Of a stretch of 64,000 nt of DNA, positions 52,032-61,766 are shown one piece after another. Within the stretch, counting starts at the first letter, position 1; each line of letters starts with the position of its first letter. A program made the position numbers and the translations under genes. The stretch spans positions 2,418,001 to 2,482,000 of the forward strand of contig OY760176.1 in NCBI GenBank assembly GCA_963663315.1, read 5' to 3'. Source of the DNA: G963663315 sp963663315. Its GTDB lineage: Bacteria; Pseudomonadota; Gammaproteobacteria; Arenicellales; Poriferihabitantaceae. The notes beneath the pieces were generated by a model. It saw only the letters and a program-made list of their open reading frames with translations. It ran no database searches and had not been told where the DNA came from.

Positions 52032-52571
52032 TTAAAAATCGAGGGTTTCAATCGTCAAGTGGTCATTGGTATATATACAGATCCGCCCCGCAATCCCAAG
52101 GCTTTTCTCAACGACCTCCGTGGCAGACAAATGCGAGTTTTCGATCAATGCGAGTGCCGCCGCCTTGGCGAAATCACCGCCGGATCCGATCGCCATTACT
52201 CCCTTCTCGGGCTCAATGACATCTCCATTTCCAGAAATTATAAGCGATGCTTCACTGTTCGCTACTGCCAACAAGGCTTCCAGTCTTCGCAACATACGGT
52301 CAGTTCGCCAGTCCTTGGCCAACTCTACCGCAGCACGAACCAGTTGACCCTGATGCTTTTCCAGCTTTCCTTCAAAGCGTTCGAACAGGGTAAATGCATC
52401 CGCAGTTCCACCCGCAAACCCTGCAAGCACCTGTTTGTTATACAGGCGCCGTACCTTGCACGCATTGCTTTTCATCATTGTGTTGCCGCTCGAAACCTGG
52501 CCGTCACCGCCGATTACTACCTGATTACTGGTTCTGACAGATAGTATTGTTGTGCCTCTGAACTGTTTCAT
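52032..52571 (-). CDS. hslV: HslUV protease peptidase subunit
   Basis: A 179-residue proteasome-like threonine peptidase. The precursor begins MKQFRGTTILSVR, and removal of the first six residues exposes the catalytic Thr7. Lys and Gly-rich strands around VIGGDGQVSSGNT are as expected. The ATG at 52571 is preferred over an in-frame one at 52604 because it gives the usual short propeptide. It lies upstream of hslU and 63 bp after sspB. Confidence 0.95.
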   Translation of the reverse strand: MKQFRGTTILSVRTSNQVVIGGDGQVSSGNTMMKSNACKVRRLYNKQVLAGFAGGTADAFTLFERFEGKLEKHQGQLVRAAVELAKDWRTDRMLRRLEALLAVANSEASLIISGNGDVIEPEKGVMAIGSGGDFAKAAALALIENSHLSATEVVEKSLGIAGRICIYTNDHLTIETLDF

Positions 52572-52633
52572 TTGATCATTTCCTAATAAATCATTCGTGA
52601 ACAAACGGGAATCTCGCGAAAGAGACGGGTATT

Positions 52634-53107
52634 TTACTTGACCAGTCTCAAATGAGAGGACGAATCCGGTTTTCCATCTGACTTGCCCTCATCGGCCGGG
52701 TGTTTTTTCAAACCACGATTGCCCCCCTGGGGCGGGGGCGTGTCATTATCCTCGAATACGATTCCCACACCATTTTCCCTGGCATAGATCGCCATTACTG
52801 CAAATACGGGCACACAAACCTCAAACGGCTTTCCGGAAAAACGGGCCGAACACATCAGGAACTCATTACCAAGCTCAAGTTCCTTCACCGATTGTGGATT
52901 AATATTCAATACGATTTGATCGTCCTTGACATATTCCAATGGTACGACAACATCTTCGATTTCGGTGTTCACCCGAACCTGCGGTGTCAGTCCGTTGTCA
53001 ATCGTCCACTCGTAAATCGCACGAATCAGATAGGGCCTGGTGGAACCGGGCAGAACTGACCGGCGATTACCCGAACCACCGCTTTTACTTTTATCTGAAG
53101 TTCCCAT
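52634..53107 (-). CDS. sspB: ClpXP adaptor SspB
   Basis: A 157-residue adaptor that recognises ssrA-tagged proteins and delivers them to ClpXP. The folded domain shows RPYLIRAIYEWTIDNGLTP and the C-terminal tail ends in SSHLRLVK, the ClpX-docking peptide. The 25-residue N-terminal extension (Ser/Gly/Lys-rich) is unusual. ATG at 53107 chosen; a longer frame would overlap sspA. Directly downstream of sspA (10 bp). Confidence 0.9.
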   Translation of the reverse strand: MGTSDKSKSGGSGNRRSVLPGSTRPYLIRAIYEWTIDNGLTPQVRVNTEIEDVVVPLEYVKDDQIVLNINPQSVKELELGNEFLMCSARFSGKPFEVCVPVFAVMAIYARENGVGIVFEDNDTPPPQGGNRGLKKHPADEGKSDGKPDSSSHLRLVK

Positions 53108-53117
53108 CAGGGTTGAT

Positions 53118-53762
53118 TCAGGTAACCTTGCGCAAATTCGATTCGTAGTCGCTGAGGCTTTCCTTGAATGCGGGTCGTTCGAAAAGCGATTCTCCGTACT
53201 CAATCAGCGGTGCGGCTTGTTTTGGCAAGATCACACCCAGAGCGGGAATGCGCCACAGCAAAGGCGCAAAATAAGCGTCGATCAAAGTGTAGTCTGCGCC
53301 CAGAAAAAAGGGTTTGTCAACAAAAATTGGAGATAGCGAAATCAGACCATCGTACAAACCTCTTTTCAGGGCAGCAGGGGGTTCAAGCGCGGAGGTTTCA
53401 CCCAGGGCATAAATCGGTTTCAACCAGTCACGCGTCAGGCGCCAGACCATAAGGCGGGTTTTAGCCCGCATAATGGGGTCGACCGGCATCAGGGGAGGAT
53501 GGGGAAATCGTTCGTCGAGGTACTCGACGATGACTCCCATACCGTAGAGCGCCACATCGCGATCAATCAGGGTAGGCGTTTCACCATAGGGATTGTGCTG
53601 CCCTATTTTGTCGGGGTCATCATCCGGCGAAATATACTCGACCGCACAGTCGATGTCCTTTTCGACCAGAACGATGCGGCAACAATGGCTGAAAACGTCA
53701 AATTGGCTCGACAGCAATGTCATCGCAGGGTGCCGGTCCACATGCAAACCCTTACTTATCAT
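53118..53762 (-). CDS. sspA: stringent starvation protein A
   Basis: A 214-residue glutathione S-transferase-fold protein that binds RNA polymerase and tunes transcription under starvation and acid stress. It shows the GST-like N-terminus (FDVFSHCCRIVLVEKDID) and the PTLIDRDVALYGMGVIVEYLDERFPHPPL region. An alternative start 13 codons further in would also fit, as the first residues are not conserved. It links petC upstream to sspB downstream, the standard arrangement in Gammaproteobacteria. Confidence 0.92.
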   Translation of the reverse strand: MISKGLHVDRHPAMTLLSSQFDVFSHCCRIVLVEKDIDCAVEYISPDDDPDKIGQHNPYGETPTLIDRDVALYGMGVIVEYLDERFPHPPLMPVDPIMRAKTRLMVWRLTRDWLKPIYALGETSALEPPAALKRGLYDGLISLSPIFVDKPFFLGADYTLIDAYFAPLLWRIPALGVILPKQAAPLIEYGESLFERPAFKESLSDYESNLRKVT

Positions 53763-53786
53763 GAAATCAGCATAGTTCGGTGCGAC

Positions 53787-54527
53787 CTAGTGCACATCCC
53801 GCCAGTATTCCTTTTTCAATAAAAATGCAAGTGTACCCAGTACAGCCAAAAACAGCATAACCCATATACCATACCCGATTCGAACCATGCGGACAGGTTC
53901 TGCCATGTAATACAGGAAATTGGTTAGATCACGCATTGCGTGATCATACTCTTCAACACTCATTTTTCCCGGACGAACCAGTTCCAGGCCAATCACTTCA
54001 CGTTGATTGCCATGACTGTCGGTCTCGATTGTTTTGTTGGCATGCTGTATCCCCTGCAACTCGAACAACACATGGGGCATGGCAACATTCGGAAACACCA
54101 GGTTATTCCAGCCGCTGGCAGTGGATTCATCGGTGTAAAAAGTACGAAGGTATGTGAAAATCCAGTCCGGGTTTCTCAGCTTGCCGATCAGGGATAAATC
54201 CGGGGGTGCAACGCCAAACCATTCCTCGCCCTGTTTTTCGGTCATGGTCGTGGTCATACTGTCGGCAATATTGCCACCTGTGAAAATCATTTGAGACTCA
54301 ACCAGATCTTCAGGAATCTCCAGGTCCGCAGCCATCCGGTTGTAGCGCATATACTTCGCGCTGTGACAGGACATGCAGTAGTTCACAAACAGTTTGGCCC
54401 CGTTTTGTAACGAGACCTTGTCCCGTAATGACACCTCGACACTGTCCAGGATGTTACCTTCGCCACTGGCTGCAAATCCCACAGGCGAGCTGATCGCCAA
54501 AGCCAGAATCAGAATCAGTTTTTTCAT
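53787..54527 (-). CDS. petC: cytochrome c1 of the bc1 complex
   Basis: A 246-residue membrane-anchored cytochrome. A signal peptide (about 1-20) is followed by the haem-binding CMSCH with Cys51, Cys54 and His55. A C-terminal membrane helix (about 212-237) anchors it to the periplasmic face. It passes electrons from the Rieske protein to soluble cytochrome c. The start overlaps the cytochrome b stop by one base. Confidence 0.94.
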   Translation of the reverse strand: MKKLILILALAISSPVGFAASGEGNILDSVEVSLRDKVSLQNGAKLFVNYCMSCHSAKYMRYNRMAADLEIPEDLVESQMIFTGGNIADSMTTTMTEKQGEEWFGVAPPDLSLIGKLRNPDWIFTYLRTFYTDESTASGWNNLVFPNVAMPHVLFELQGIQHANKTIETDSHGNQREVIGLELVRPGKMSVEEYDHAMRDLTNFLYYMAEPVRMVRIGYGIWVMLFLAVLGTLAFLLKKEYWRDVH

Positions 54528-55939
54528 CAGCTAATCCTCTCTGGAACAGGTTTGACTTTTTCCGGGCTTATGAAAGCCGGTCGGATACCCAGTATGAAGA
54601 GCATCGCAACGGACAGAATCGTGTAAATCAGTTTCAGGTTTGTACCCGGTCCTGAACTCCAGCCAAACCACCAGTAGTAGATCGTGCCAATTAACACGAC
54701 TACAGTTATCCAGAACAGAATTTTCCCGATCATTGTCAGCCCCTGGTCGGCAGCGCTGAAACTCGGGAACAACAAGAAATACGAGAAATAGGTCAATGTG
54801 AAAAACTGGGCCATTATGGTCAGGTCAGTGGTCGGCGCCTTGGTTCCCAACCATCCCAGAACAAGAAAAGTAGTCACAAAAAGCGCCAATGAAAACTTGG
54901 TTGTCCAACCTTTGTATCGTATAGACTTGACCGGACTTTTATCCAGCCATGGCAAGAAGAAGAAAACGCCAACGGAAGCAAACATCACCAGCACCCCCCA
55001 GACCTGGGTGCCCGCAAAACTGGGTACCGCCCGCAGGATCGCGTAGTAAGGCGTGAAATACCACACCGGTGCAATATGATCAGGGGTTTTCAGTGGATTG
55101 GCCGGTTCATAATTGGGTTGCTCAAGGAAATATCCTCCCATTTCCGGAAAGAAAAACACAACGGCGAAGAAGAATGCCATAAATACAACCGTACCCAGAA
55201 TATCCTTGACTGTGTAGTAAGGGTGAAAGGGAATACCGTCAGCGGGCGCATCCTTGTTCCACTTGTTACCTTTCGGGCCTTTCTTGATCTCTATGCCATC
55301 CGGGTTGTTTGACCCGACTTTATGTAATGCAACGATATGCAGAAACACCAACCCGACCAGAATGAACGGAATCAGATAATGAAACGCATAGAAACGATTC
55401 AGGGTGATATCTGAAATCACGTAATCGCCTCGAATCCACTCCGACAACGCACCGCCGACTATGGGCAGGGTCTCGAACAGATTAACAATAACCTGTGCAC
55501 CCCAGAAAGACATCTGACCCCAGGGCAGCAAATAGCCAAAAAACGCGGTAGCCATCATGGCGAGATAAATGACCATACCGAAAATCCAGATCAGTTCCCT
55601 GGGATTTCGATAAGAGCCGTACAGCAGTCCGCGAAACATATGCAGGTAGATTACGATAAAGAACATCGACGAACCTGTGGAATGCATGTAGCGAACAAAC
55701 CAGCCACCCCACACGTCGCGCATGATGTATTCGACAGAATCGAAGGCCAGTCTGGCATCAGGCTTATAGTTCATCGCCAGCAACACTCCCGTCACGATCT
55801 GCAGGGCCAGCACCATCAGAGCCAGACTGCCGAAGTAATACCAGAAATTGAAATTCTTTGGTGCGTAATATTCGGTCAGGTGCTCTTTCATCACCCTGGT
55901 TGCCGGGAATCGATCATCCAGCCAGTTCATGAAATTCAT
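54527..55939 (-). CDS. petB: cytochrome b of the bc1 complex
   Basis: A 470-residue, eight-helix membrane protein carrying two b-type haems and the quinol (Qo) and quinone (Qi) sites. The four haem-ligating histidines lie in helices 2 and 4. The Qo-site motif reads PVWY (HIAPVWYFTPYYAILRAVP) where mitochondria have PEWY, a variant also seen in other Beta- and Gammaproteobacteria. Position between petA and petC is standard. Confidence 0.95.
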   Translation of the reverse strand: MNFMNWLDDRFPATRVMKEHLTEYYAPKNFNFWYYFGSLALMVLALQIVTGVLLAMNYKPDARLAFDSVEYIMRDVWGGWFVRYMHSTGSSMFFIVIYLHMFRGLLYGSYRNPRELIWIFGMVIYLAMMATAFFGYLLPWGQMSFWGAQVIVNLFETLPIVGGALSEWIRGDYVISDITLNRFYAFHYLIPFILVGLVFLHIVALHKVGSNNPDGIEIKKGPKGNKWNKDAPADGIPFHPYYTVKDILGTVVFMAFFFAVVFFFPEMGGYFLEQPNYEPANPLKTPDHIAPVWYFTPYYAILRAVPSFAGTQVWGVLVMFASVGVFFFLPWLDKSPVKSIRYKGWTTKFSLALFVTTFLVLGWLGTKAPTTDLTIMAQFFTLTYFSYFLLFPSFSAADQGLTMIGKILFWITVVVLIGTIYYWWFGWSSGPGTNLKLIYTILSVAMLFILGIRPAFISPEKVKPVPERIS

Positions 55940-56538
55940 CAGGACACCTCCCCGTCTTCACCGATCAACAACAGATCATCGGACAGATATTGATAGGGAG
56001 GCACCACCAGATTGGTCGGTGCAGGCACACCACTGAAAACCCGGCCCGCCAGATCGAATTTGGAACCATGGCAGGCGCAAAAAAATCCGCCTTTCCAATC
56101 ATCATCAAATGTGACCGCGCCAATTCCAGGCTGATATTTTGGTGAACATCCCAGATGAGTGCAGATTCCGACCAGAACAAGAATATCGTCCTTGATCGAC
56201 CGATACGGATTACGTGCATATTCCGGTTGTTGATCCCGGTTGGAATCCGGGTCAGCCAGACGGTCGTTCACGCTCGGCAACAGGTTCAGAACCTCGGGCG
56301 AGCGCTTGATTATCCAGACAGGTTTTCCACGCCATTCAACCGTGATCTGCTGACCTGATTCAATTTTACTGATATCCACCTCTACCGGAGCGCCCGCTGC
56401 TTTCGCCCTTTCGCTCGGCGCCATACTGCCGGCAAACGGAATCGCTAATCCTGCTGTGCCCGCCAGGCCCACACCTGTGGTTGCAATAGTCAACAAGCGT
56501 CGCCGCTTGTTATCCACATGGTCGCCAGTCATGTTCAA
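55939..56538 (-). CDS. petA: Rieske iron-sulfur protein of the bc1 complex
   Basis: A 199-residue 2Fe-2S protein with a twin-arginine-type N-terminal anchor (KRRRLLTIATTGVGLAG). The cluster is bound by the two boxes CTHLGC and CACHGSK. It takes electrons from ubiquinol and delivers them to cytochrome c1. It heads the petABC operon, which overlaps petB by one base and runs on into sspA. Confidence 0.95.
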   Translation of the reverse strand: MNMTGDHVDNKRRRLLTIATTGVGLAGTAGLAIPFAGSMAPSERAKAAGAPVEVDISKIESGQQITVEWRGKPVWIIKRSPEVLNLLPSVNDRLADPDSNRDQQPEYARNPYRSIKDDILVLVGICTHLGCSPKYQPGIGAVTFDDDWKGGFFCACHGSKFDLAGRVFSGVPAPTNLVVPPYQYLSDDLLLIGEDGEVS

Positions 56539-56676
56539 ACCTCTGAATTAAGGTAAATTGTTTGATTTTCCCTGAGTACCCTGTTCAACCCATGAATTCC
56601 AGAATTGACTTGTACCCGGACTTAAAAAACGCCAGATTATACCAGAACCTGACATGATTCTAAAATTAATGCTTAT

Positions 56677-57909
56677 TCACTCTTCCAGCAACTGCTTGAC
56701 CGAATCGGGTAGCTGTTTTCTGGACCTGGCGCCGAGCTTGCTGAGCTTGTCGATGCGACTTACGATACTGCCCCTGGAACCGGTATGCAACCGGTCGCGC
56801 GCCTCGTCATAGCTTTTCTGCACGGCATTGATTCTTTTGCCGAGGTCATCCAGCGATTCGACAAGCAGTGCAAACTGGTCATACAGACCTCCGGCACTGT
56901 CAGCGATCTGTTGCGCATAGCGGTTTTGTTTTTCATTGCGCCAGATGTTCGCGACGGTTCTGAGTGTTGGCATCAGTGTGGTGGTCGATACCATCACTAT
57001 ACCCTTGTTCCAGGCCTGCTGGAATAGCCCCGGTTCTTTTTGCAGGGCAAGCATCCAGGCGGGCTCTATCGGTATGAACATAAAGACAAAATCCAGACTG
57101 TGAACGTTATCGAGACTTTGGTAGGATTTTGCGGCAAGGCTGGTGACATGCGATTTGATCGATACCATGTGATCTTTCAGCGCCTGTGCCTGCGTTGCTT
57201 CCGTGTCGGCATTGTAAAAAGCATCCCAGGCTTTGAGGGATACCTTTGAGTCCACCACGATATCCTTCTTGTCGGGCAGGTGAATAACCACGTCGGGCTG
57301 TTTGAGCCTGCCGTCTTCGTCACGATAGCTGGCCTGGGTTTCATACTCCCTGCCTTTTTCAAGACCGGATTCTTCCAGCAGCCGTTCCAGCACCATCTCA
57401 CCCCAGTTACCCTGAGACTTGCTTTCGCCCTTGAGTGCATTGGCAAGCTGTACCGCATCCTGACCAATCTGCCGGGCCTGCTTTTGCAACTCGATGATCT
57501 GGCCCTGCAGACGGTTGCGGTCTTTCAGGTCTTCCTGATGGGTTTCATTGACCCGTTTGCGGAAGGATTCGATCTCCTGTTTCAGCGGTTCGAGGCTGGA
57601 GTCAAGTGTTCGTTTGCTTTCCCGGTCAAACTTTTTACGGCTTTCTTCGAACACCCTGTTCGACAAAACTTCAAAGTCCTTTTGCAGTTGTTCGCGAGAC
57701 CGCGCGATCTCCTGATTGAGTTCCTGGTAATACCTGAGTTGCTCTCCGGAGCGCATTTCGGCGACTTGAACCTTTAGTTCTGTCTCGCGCAGCCTGTCTT
57801 GAACCGCATTCAGTTCGGCCTTGCGACGCATCCCGGTAACTCCGCAGACAACAAGCAATATCAGTAGTACTCCGACTGCTGCCAGTAGCAAATTCAGGCT
57901 CATTTCCAT
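56677..57909 (-). CDS. rmuC: DNA recombination protein RmuC
   Basis: A 410-residue protein with an N-terminal membrane helix (about 6-26), a long coiled coil (about 30-150) and the RmuC nuclease-like domain (GNWGEMVLERLLEESGL, later VDSKVSLKAWDAF). Loss of RmuC in E. coli raises the rate of short inversions. A monocistronic gene downstream of petA in the same direction. Length is within family range. Confidence 0.92.
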   Translation of the reverse strand: MEMSLNLLLAAVGVLLILLVVCGVTGMRRKAELNAVQDRLRETELKVQVAEMRSGEQLRYYQELNQEIARSREQLQKDFEVLSNRVFEESRKKFDRESKRTLDSSLEPLKQEIESFRKRVNETHQEDLKDRNRLQGQIIELQKQARQIGQDAVQLANALKGESKSQGNWGEMVLERLLEESGLEKGREYETQASYRDEDGRLKQPDVVIHLPDKKDIVVDSKVSLKAWDAFYNADTEATQAQALKDHMVSIKSHVTSLAAKSYQSLDNVHSLDFVFMFIPIEPAWMLALQKEPGLFQQAWNKGIVMVSTTTLMPTLRTVANIWRNEKQNRYAQQIADSAGGLYDQFALLVESLDDLGKRINAVQKSYDEARDRLHTGSRGSIVSRIDKLSKLGARSRKQLPDSVKQLLEE

Positions 57910-58147
57910 CGGTCAACCGGCTTCCTGGAACAGTGGTTAGCCGACAAATTGACCGCTCCTTCGTCGACGCACCGGAGTCCGTGAAATTCTGGCTGTTGTG
58001 CGGTACACTGTTGTATTCATCAGGCCATTATCTTTGTGTTCAGACCCTGATTGTCAGATTCTGTTAAATGAACAACAATCATGCCACGGGATGCGATCCT
58101 GTTCAATTTGTAATCATTAAGATTCGTACCAATGAGGAGTTAATTTC

Positions 58148-58429
58148 ATGACACGACAGGTGACATGCACAAAACTCGGAAAGGAAGCCGAAGGGCTGAA
58201 ACACCCGCCCTGGCCTGGAGAGTTGGGTCAGAAAATATTCGATCAGATATCGAAGGAAGCCTGGCAGGACTGGTTGAGGCAACAAACCATACTGATCAAC
58301 GAATACAAACTCAATCCGCTGGATGCCAAACATAAAAAGTATCTTGCCAGCCAGATGGAAGCCTATCTGTTTGGTGATGGCATCGTATTGCCTGACGCAT
58401 GGATAGCGCAATCAAAGAACCAGTCATGA
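58148..58429 (+). CDS. yggX: Fe(II)-trafficking protein YggX
   Basis: A 93-residue small protein protecting iron-sulfur enzymes from oxidation. It shows the family start (RQVTCTKLGKEAEGLKHPPWPG) with the conserved Cys near residue 7, and the downstream GEL-KIFDQISKEAW segment. Slightly longer at its C-terminus than the roughly 90 residues in E. coli. In the spacer upstream, 57910-58147, no gene is visible. The stop overlaps the next start (ATGA). Confidence 0.92.
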   Translation: MTRQVTCTKLGKEAEGLKHPPWPGELGQKIFDQISKEAWQDWLRQQTILINEYKLNPLDAKHKKYLASQMEAYLFGDGIVLPDAWIAQSKNQS

Positions 58430-59160
58430 GATTCATATCAGTGATTTTTCTGCTGACTCTGGCCGCCCCGGCGATGGCAGGTAAAAATCAGGGCATTGAA
58501 GCCCCGGCCCATGTTGTCCTCAATGCGATACCGGTTTGCTATGATTTTGGCTGCAAAAACAGCGCCGTGGTCGATTTGCCTGTGGTCGAATGGCGGGAAG
58601 TCGAAGGCTGGTTCAGTCCGGGGGCACAAACTCCCGAACAGGAACGCCAGCAGATAAAACACGCCATAGGATGGATGGAAGTCCTGATAGGACGCCATAC
58701 TCCGACCCACAAGGATCTGGCCTTTAATCTGCCGGTCGGACAGGAAGAACTTACTGGCCTGTTTCCGGGTCAGCAGGATTGCATTGATGAGGCGGTGAAT
58801 ACCACCACCTACCTGCGTCTGATGGAGCAAAAAGGATTGTTGCGACACCATACTGTCATCAAGCAGGCTTACCGCAAGGCCCTCCTGGATCAACACTGGG
58901 CAGGGCAGATCAGGGAATTCGCTTCCGGAAACCAGTATGTGGTGGATTCCTGGTTTCAACCAAACGGCTATCTGCCGGTTATTCAAAACAGTCCGGACTG
59001 GAATAATATTACTCCTCTGAGCGCGCTGGTGGACAACTCGCGAAGAATCGGAGATGAAAATCCGGATGCGGAACAGGATGACCTGGCGGTGAAGAAAGAC
59101 CGTTGCGGTCTCAGTTGTCAGGGTGACAACAGTAAGACAGAAATTCAGGGCAGGATGTAG
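58426..59160 (+). CDS. secreted protein of unknown function
   Basis: A 244-residue protein with a clear signal peptide (MRFISVIFLLTLAAPAMA, cleaved before GKN), so periplasmic or exported. The mature part has several Cys residues (CYDFGC, QDCIDEA, CGLSC) that may form disulfides. The ATG at 58426 overlaps the yggX stop by 4 bp. The gene is followed by mnmA after 2 bp. No known domain; similar uncharacterised secreted proteins occur in other Gammaproteobacteria, as far as I recall. Confidence 0.75.
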   Translation: MRFISVIFLLTLAAPAMAGKNQGIEAPAHVVLNAIPVCYDFGCKNSAVVDLPVVEWREVEGWFSPGAQTPEQERQQIKHAIGWMEVLIGRHTPTHKDLAFNLPVGQEELTGLFPGQQDCIDEAVNTTTYLRLMEQKGLLRHHTVIKQAYRKALLDQHWAGQIREFASGNQYVVDSWFQPNGYLPVIQNSPDWNNITPLSALVDNSRRIGDENPDAEQDDLAVKKDRCGLSCQGDNSKTEIQGRM

Positions 59161-59162
59161 CT

Positions 59163-60320
59163 GTGGGCAATGTGGTCGTCGGCATGTCAGGTGGCGTTGA
59201 CTCTTCAGTGGCTGCCGCGAAGTTGCTTGAAGACGGCCATCTGGTTACCGGCCTTTTCATGAAAAACTGGGAAGAGGATGATAATCAGGAGTATTGTGCG
59301 GCCACAGAGGATCTGGCAGATGCACAGGCCGTGTGTGAAACGCTGGGAATCGAACTGAAAACCGTCAATTTTTCCCATGAATACTGGAATCGCGTGTTTC
59401 AGATCTTCCTGGATGAATATCGAAATGGACGGACCCCGAATCCGGATATCGTCTGCAACAAGGAAATCAAATTCAAGGAGTTTCTTCAATGGGCGATGCA
59501 TCTGGGTGCGGAATTTATCGCTACCGGCCATTACGCCCGCCTGATAAAACAGGACAATGTCTGGTTGCTCAGAAAAGGTCGCGATGTGGAAAAGGATCAG
59601 AGCTATTTTTTGCATACACTTGATCAGCAGGCATTGCGTCATGCGAATTTCCCGATCGGTGAGATGCACAAGGGAGCCGTCAGGGAGATGGCAAAAAAAC
59701 TGGGCCTGCCTGTCCATGACAAGAAAGACAGCACCGGAATCTGTTTTATTGGCGAACGTCGATTTGCAGATTTTCTTGAGCGGTATTTACCCTCCCGTCC
59801 GGGACCGATAGAAACACTTGCAGGCGATGTTATTGGTCGTCACAGGGGAGCCTGTTTCTATACTATCGGACAACGCCATGGGCTTGGAATTGGCGGAGAG
59901 GGCGAACCCTGGTATGTGGTCGATAAGGATGTCAATCGCAACGTTGTTACTGTTGTGCAGGGTCGCAATCACCAGGCGCTGACTCAAAAAGCGGTGCTTG
60001 CCGAACAACTGCACTGGGTGGCAGGCTCTCCACCTGCCTTGCCGCTTGTGTGCAGCGCCAAAATCCGCTATCGACAGGATGACCGGCAGTGTGTAATTTG
60101 TGTGCCAGGGGCCACCTGCACGCGGGTCGAATTCGACCAACCACAATGGGCGGTCACGCCCGGCCAGTCGATTGTGTTCTACCAGGATGATGTTTGTATC
60201 GGCGGCGGCATTATCAGGGCAGCCCAGTACATGAAGGAAGAAGAACGTGAAGATAAACGCGTCTTTGCAGCCCGTAATGACAGGTTATCCGCCGTGGTTG
60301 CCAACAAATCAGGTTTCTGA
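59163..60320 (+). CDS. mnmA: tRNA-specific 2-thiouridylase
   Basis: A 385-residue enzyme that adds sulfur to U34 of tRNAs for Lys, Glu and Gln. It starts at a GTG with the PP-loop VGMSGGVDSSV, the first catalytic Cys in NPDIVCNKEIKF and the second in DSTGICFIGERRF. The C-terminal 25 residues (EREDKRVFAARNDRLS...) extend beyond the usual end of the protein. It lies 2 bp after the secreted unknown. Confidence 0.95.
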   Translation: MGNVVVGMSGGVDSSVAAAKLLEDGHLVTGLFMKNWEEDDNQEYCAATEDLADAQAVCETLGIELKTVNFSHEYWNRVFQIFLDEYRNGRTPNPDIVCNKEIKFKEFLQWAMHLGAEFIATGHYARLIKQDNVWLLRKGRDVEKDQSYFLHTLDQQALRHANFPIGEMHKGAVREMAKKLGLPVHDKKDSTGICFIGERRFADFLERYLPSRPGPIETLAGDVIGRHRGACFYTIGQRHGLGIGGEGEPWYVVDKDVNRNVVTVVQGRNHQALTQKAVLAEQLHWVAGSPPALPLVCSAKIRYRQDDRQCVICVPGATCTRVEFDQPQWAVTPGQSIVFYQDDVCIGGGIIRAAQYMKEEEREDKRVFAARNDRLSAVVANKSGF

Positions 60321-60341
60321 TTCATTAAATTTTCCAGACTC

Positions 60342-61766
60342 GTGACTCCCTATTCAATAAATTCTCCAACAGACTGGGCGCTGGAACTGAATGCCCTGTC
60401 CGCAATCTCACCGCTGGACGGTCGTTATCACGCCAAAACCGCTCCCTTGCGTTTTCACTTCAGCGAATTCGGACTGATCCGTGCCAGAGTGGAGGTCGAA
60501 GTAAAATGGTTGCTGCACCTTTCCAATCAGCATGCGCTCCCTGAAGTTCCGGGGTTTTCCGCGAGCAGCGTTGCCACCCTGCAATCAATTATTGAAAACT
60601 TCGACTTAGAGCACGCGATGCGTGTCAAGCAAATCGAGCGCATCACCAATCACGATGTCAAGGCGGTGGAATATTTTCTGAAGGAAAAAATCAAGGGTAG
60701 TCCCGAGATCGAAAAAGTCAGTGAATTCATTCATTTTGCCTGCACCTCCGAGGATATAAACAATTTGGCGCATGGCCTGATGCTGCAGGGCGCGCGCGAC
60801 AAGGTACTGATTCCAGCGCTCGACAGGCTGATCGATTGCCTGAAACGAATGGTGCAACGTCATGCCGACCAGCCTATGCTGGCCCGAACCCACGGTCAAC
60901 CGGCCAGCCCAACCACGGTTGGCAAGGAATTTGCGAATGTGGTTGATCGGCTGCAAAGAGGCAGGAACCAGCTTTCGATGCAAAGGTTCTACGGCAAGCT
61001 GAATGGCGGAGTGGGTAACTTCAATGCCCACTTGTCCGCGTATCCTGAGGCAGACTGGCCGACGATTTCAAAAGACTTTGTCAGCGGCCTTGGCCTGACC
61101 TGGCAGGAGTATACCACGCAGATAGAACCCCATGATTACATTGCAGAGTTCTGCCATATCCTGGCCAGGATCAATACCATTATTCTCGATCTTGACAGGG
61201 ATATCTGGGGCTATGTCGCCCTCGGATACTTCAAGCAAAAAGTCATAGAAACCGAAGTCGGCTCAAGCACGATGCCGCACAAGGTGAACCCGATAGACTT
61301 TGAAAATTCAGAAGGAAATCTTGGGTTGGCCAATGCGGTACTCGGTCATCTGGCGGAAAAGCTGCCGGTCAGCCGGTGGCAACGGGACCTGACCGATTCG
61401 ACCGTACTACGCAACCTTGGGGTCGGCGCGGGCTACACACTGATTGCAATAGAATCGACCCTGAAGGGCCTGGATAAACTCGATTTGAATCAGGCCGCAC
61501 TGGATAACGACCTTGATCAAAGCTGGGAGGTTCTGGCGGAGCCGATTCAGACCGTGATGCGCCGTTACGGTGTCGCTGAACCCTATGAAAAGCTGAAGCG
61601 GCTTACCCGGGGCAAACAAGGCATCACCCAGGCATCGCTGCATCAATTCATCCATGACCTGGATATTCCAGCAGACGCGAAACAATCCCTGCTCGAGCTG
61701 ACACCGCAAAAATACATCGGCATGGCTGCCGAGGCTGCTCGAAAAATTTGTCGAGACCTTGACTGA
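60342..61766 (+). CDS. purB: adenylosuccinate lyase
   Basis: A 474-residue enzyme of purine synthesis cleaving SAICAR and adenylosuccinate. The signature SSTMPHKVNPIDFENSEGN (near residue 308) and the general-base and His-containing motifs (TSEDINN, ARTHGQPASPTTVGKE) are all present. The chosen GTG at 60342 adds about 17 residues before the family start (LNALSAISPLDGRYH); no ATG lies between. The stop overlaps the next gene start by 8 bp. Confidence 0.95.
   Translation: MTPYSINSPTDWALELNALSAISPLDGRYHAKTAPLRFHFSEFGLIRARVEVEVKWLLHLSNQHALPEVPGFSASSVATLQSIIENFDLEHAMRVKQIERITNHDVKAVEYFLKEKIKGSPEIEKVSEFIHFACTSEDINNLAHGLMLQGARDKVLIPALDRLIDCLKRMVQRHADQPMLARTHGQPASPTTVGKEFANVVDRLQRGRNQLSMQRFYGKLNGGVGNFNAHLSAYPEADWPTISKDFVSGLGLTWQEYTTQIEPHDYIAEFCHILARINTIILDLDRDIWGYVALGYFKQKVIETEVGSSTMPHKVNPIDFENSEGNLGLANAVLGHLAEKLPVSRWQRDLTDSTVLRNLGVGAGYTLIAIESTLKGLDKLDLNQAALDNDLDQSWEVLAEPIQTVMRRYGVAEPYEKLKRLTRGKQGITQASLHQFIHDLDIPADAKQSLLELTPQKYIGMAAEAARKICRDLD

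Noticed and set aside
54900..55100. PVWY in place of PEWY in cytochrome b as a novel Qo site
   Set aside because: PVWY and similar variants are known in Beta- and Gammaproteobacteria, so this is a lineage feature.
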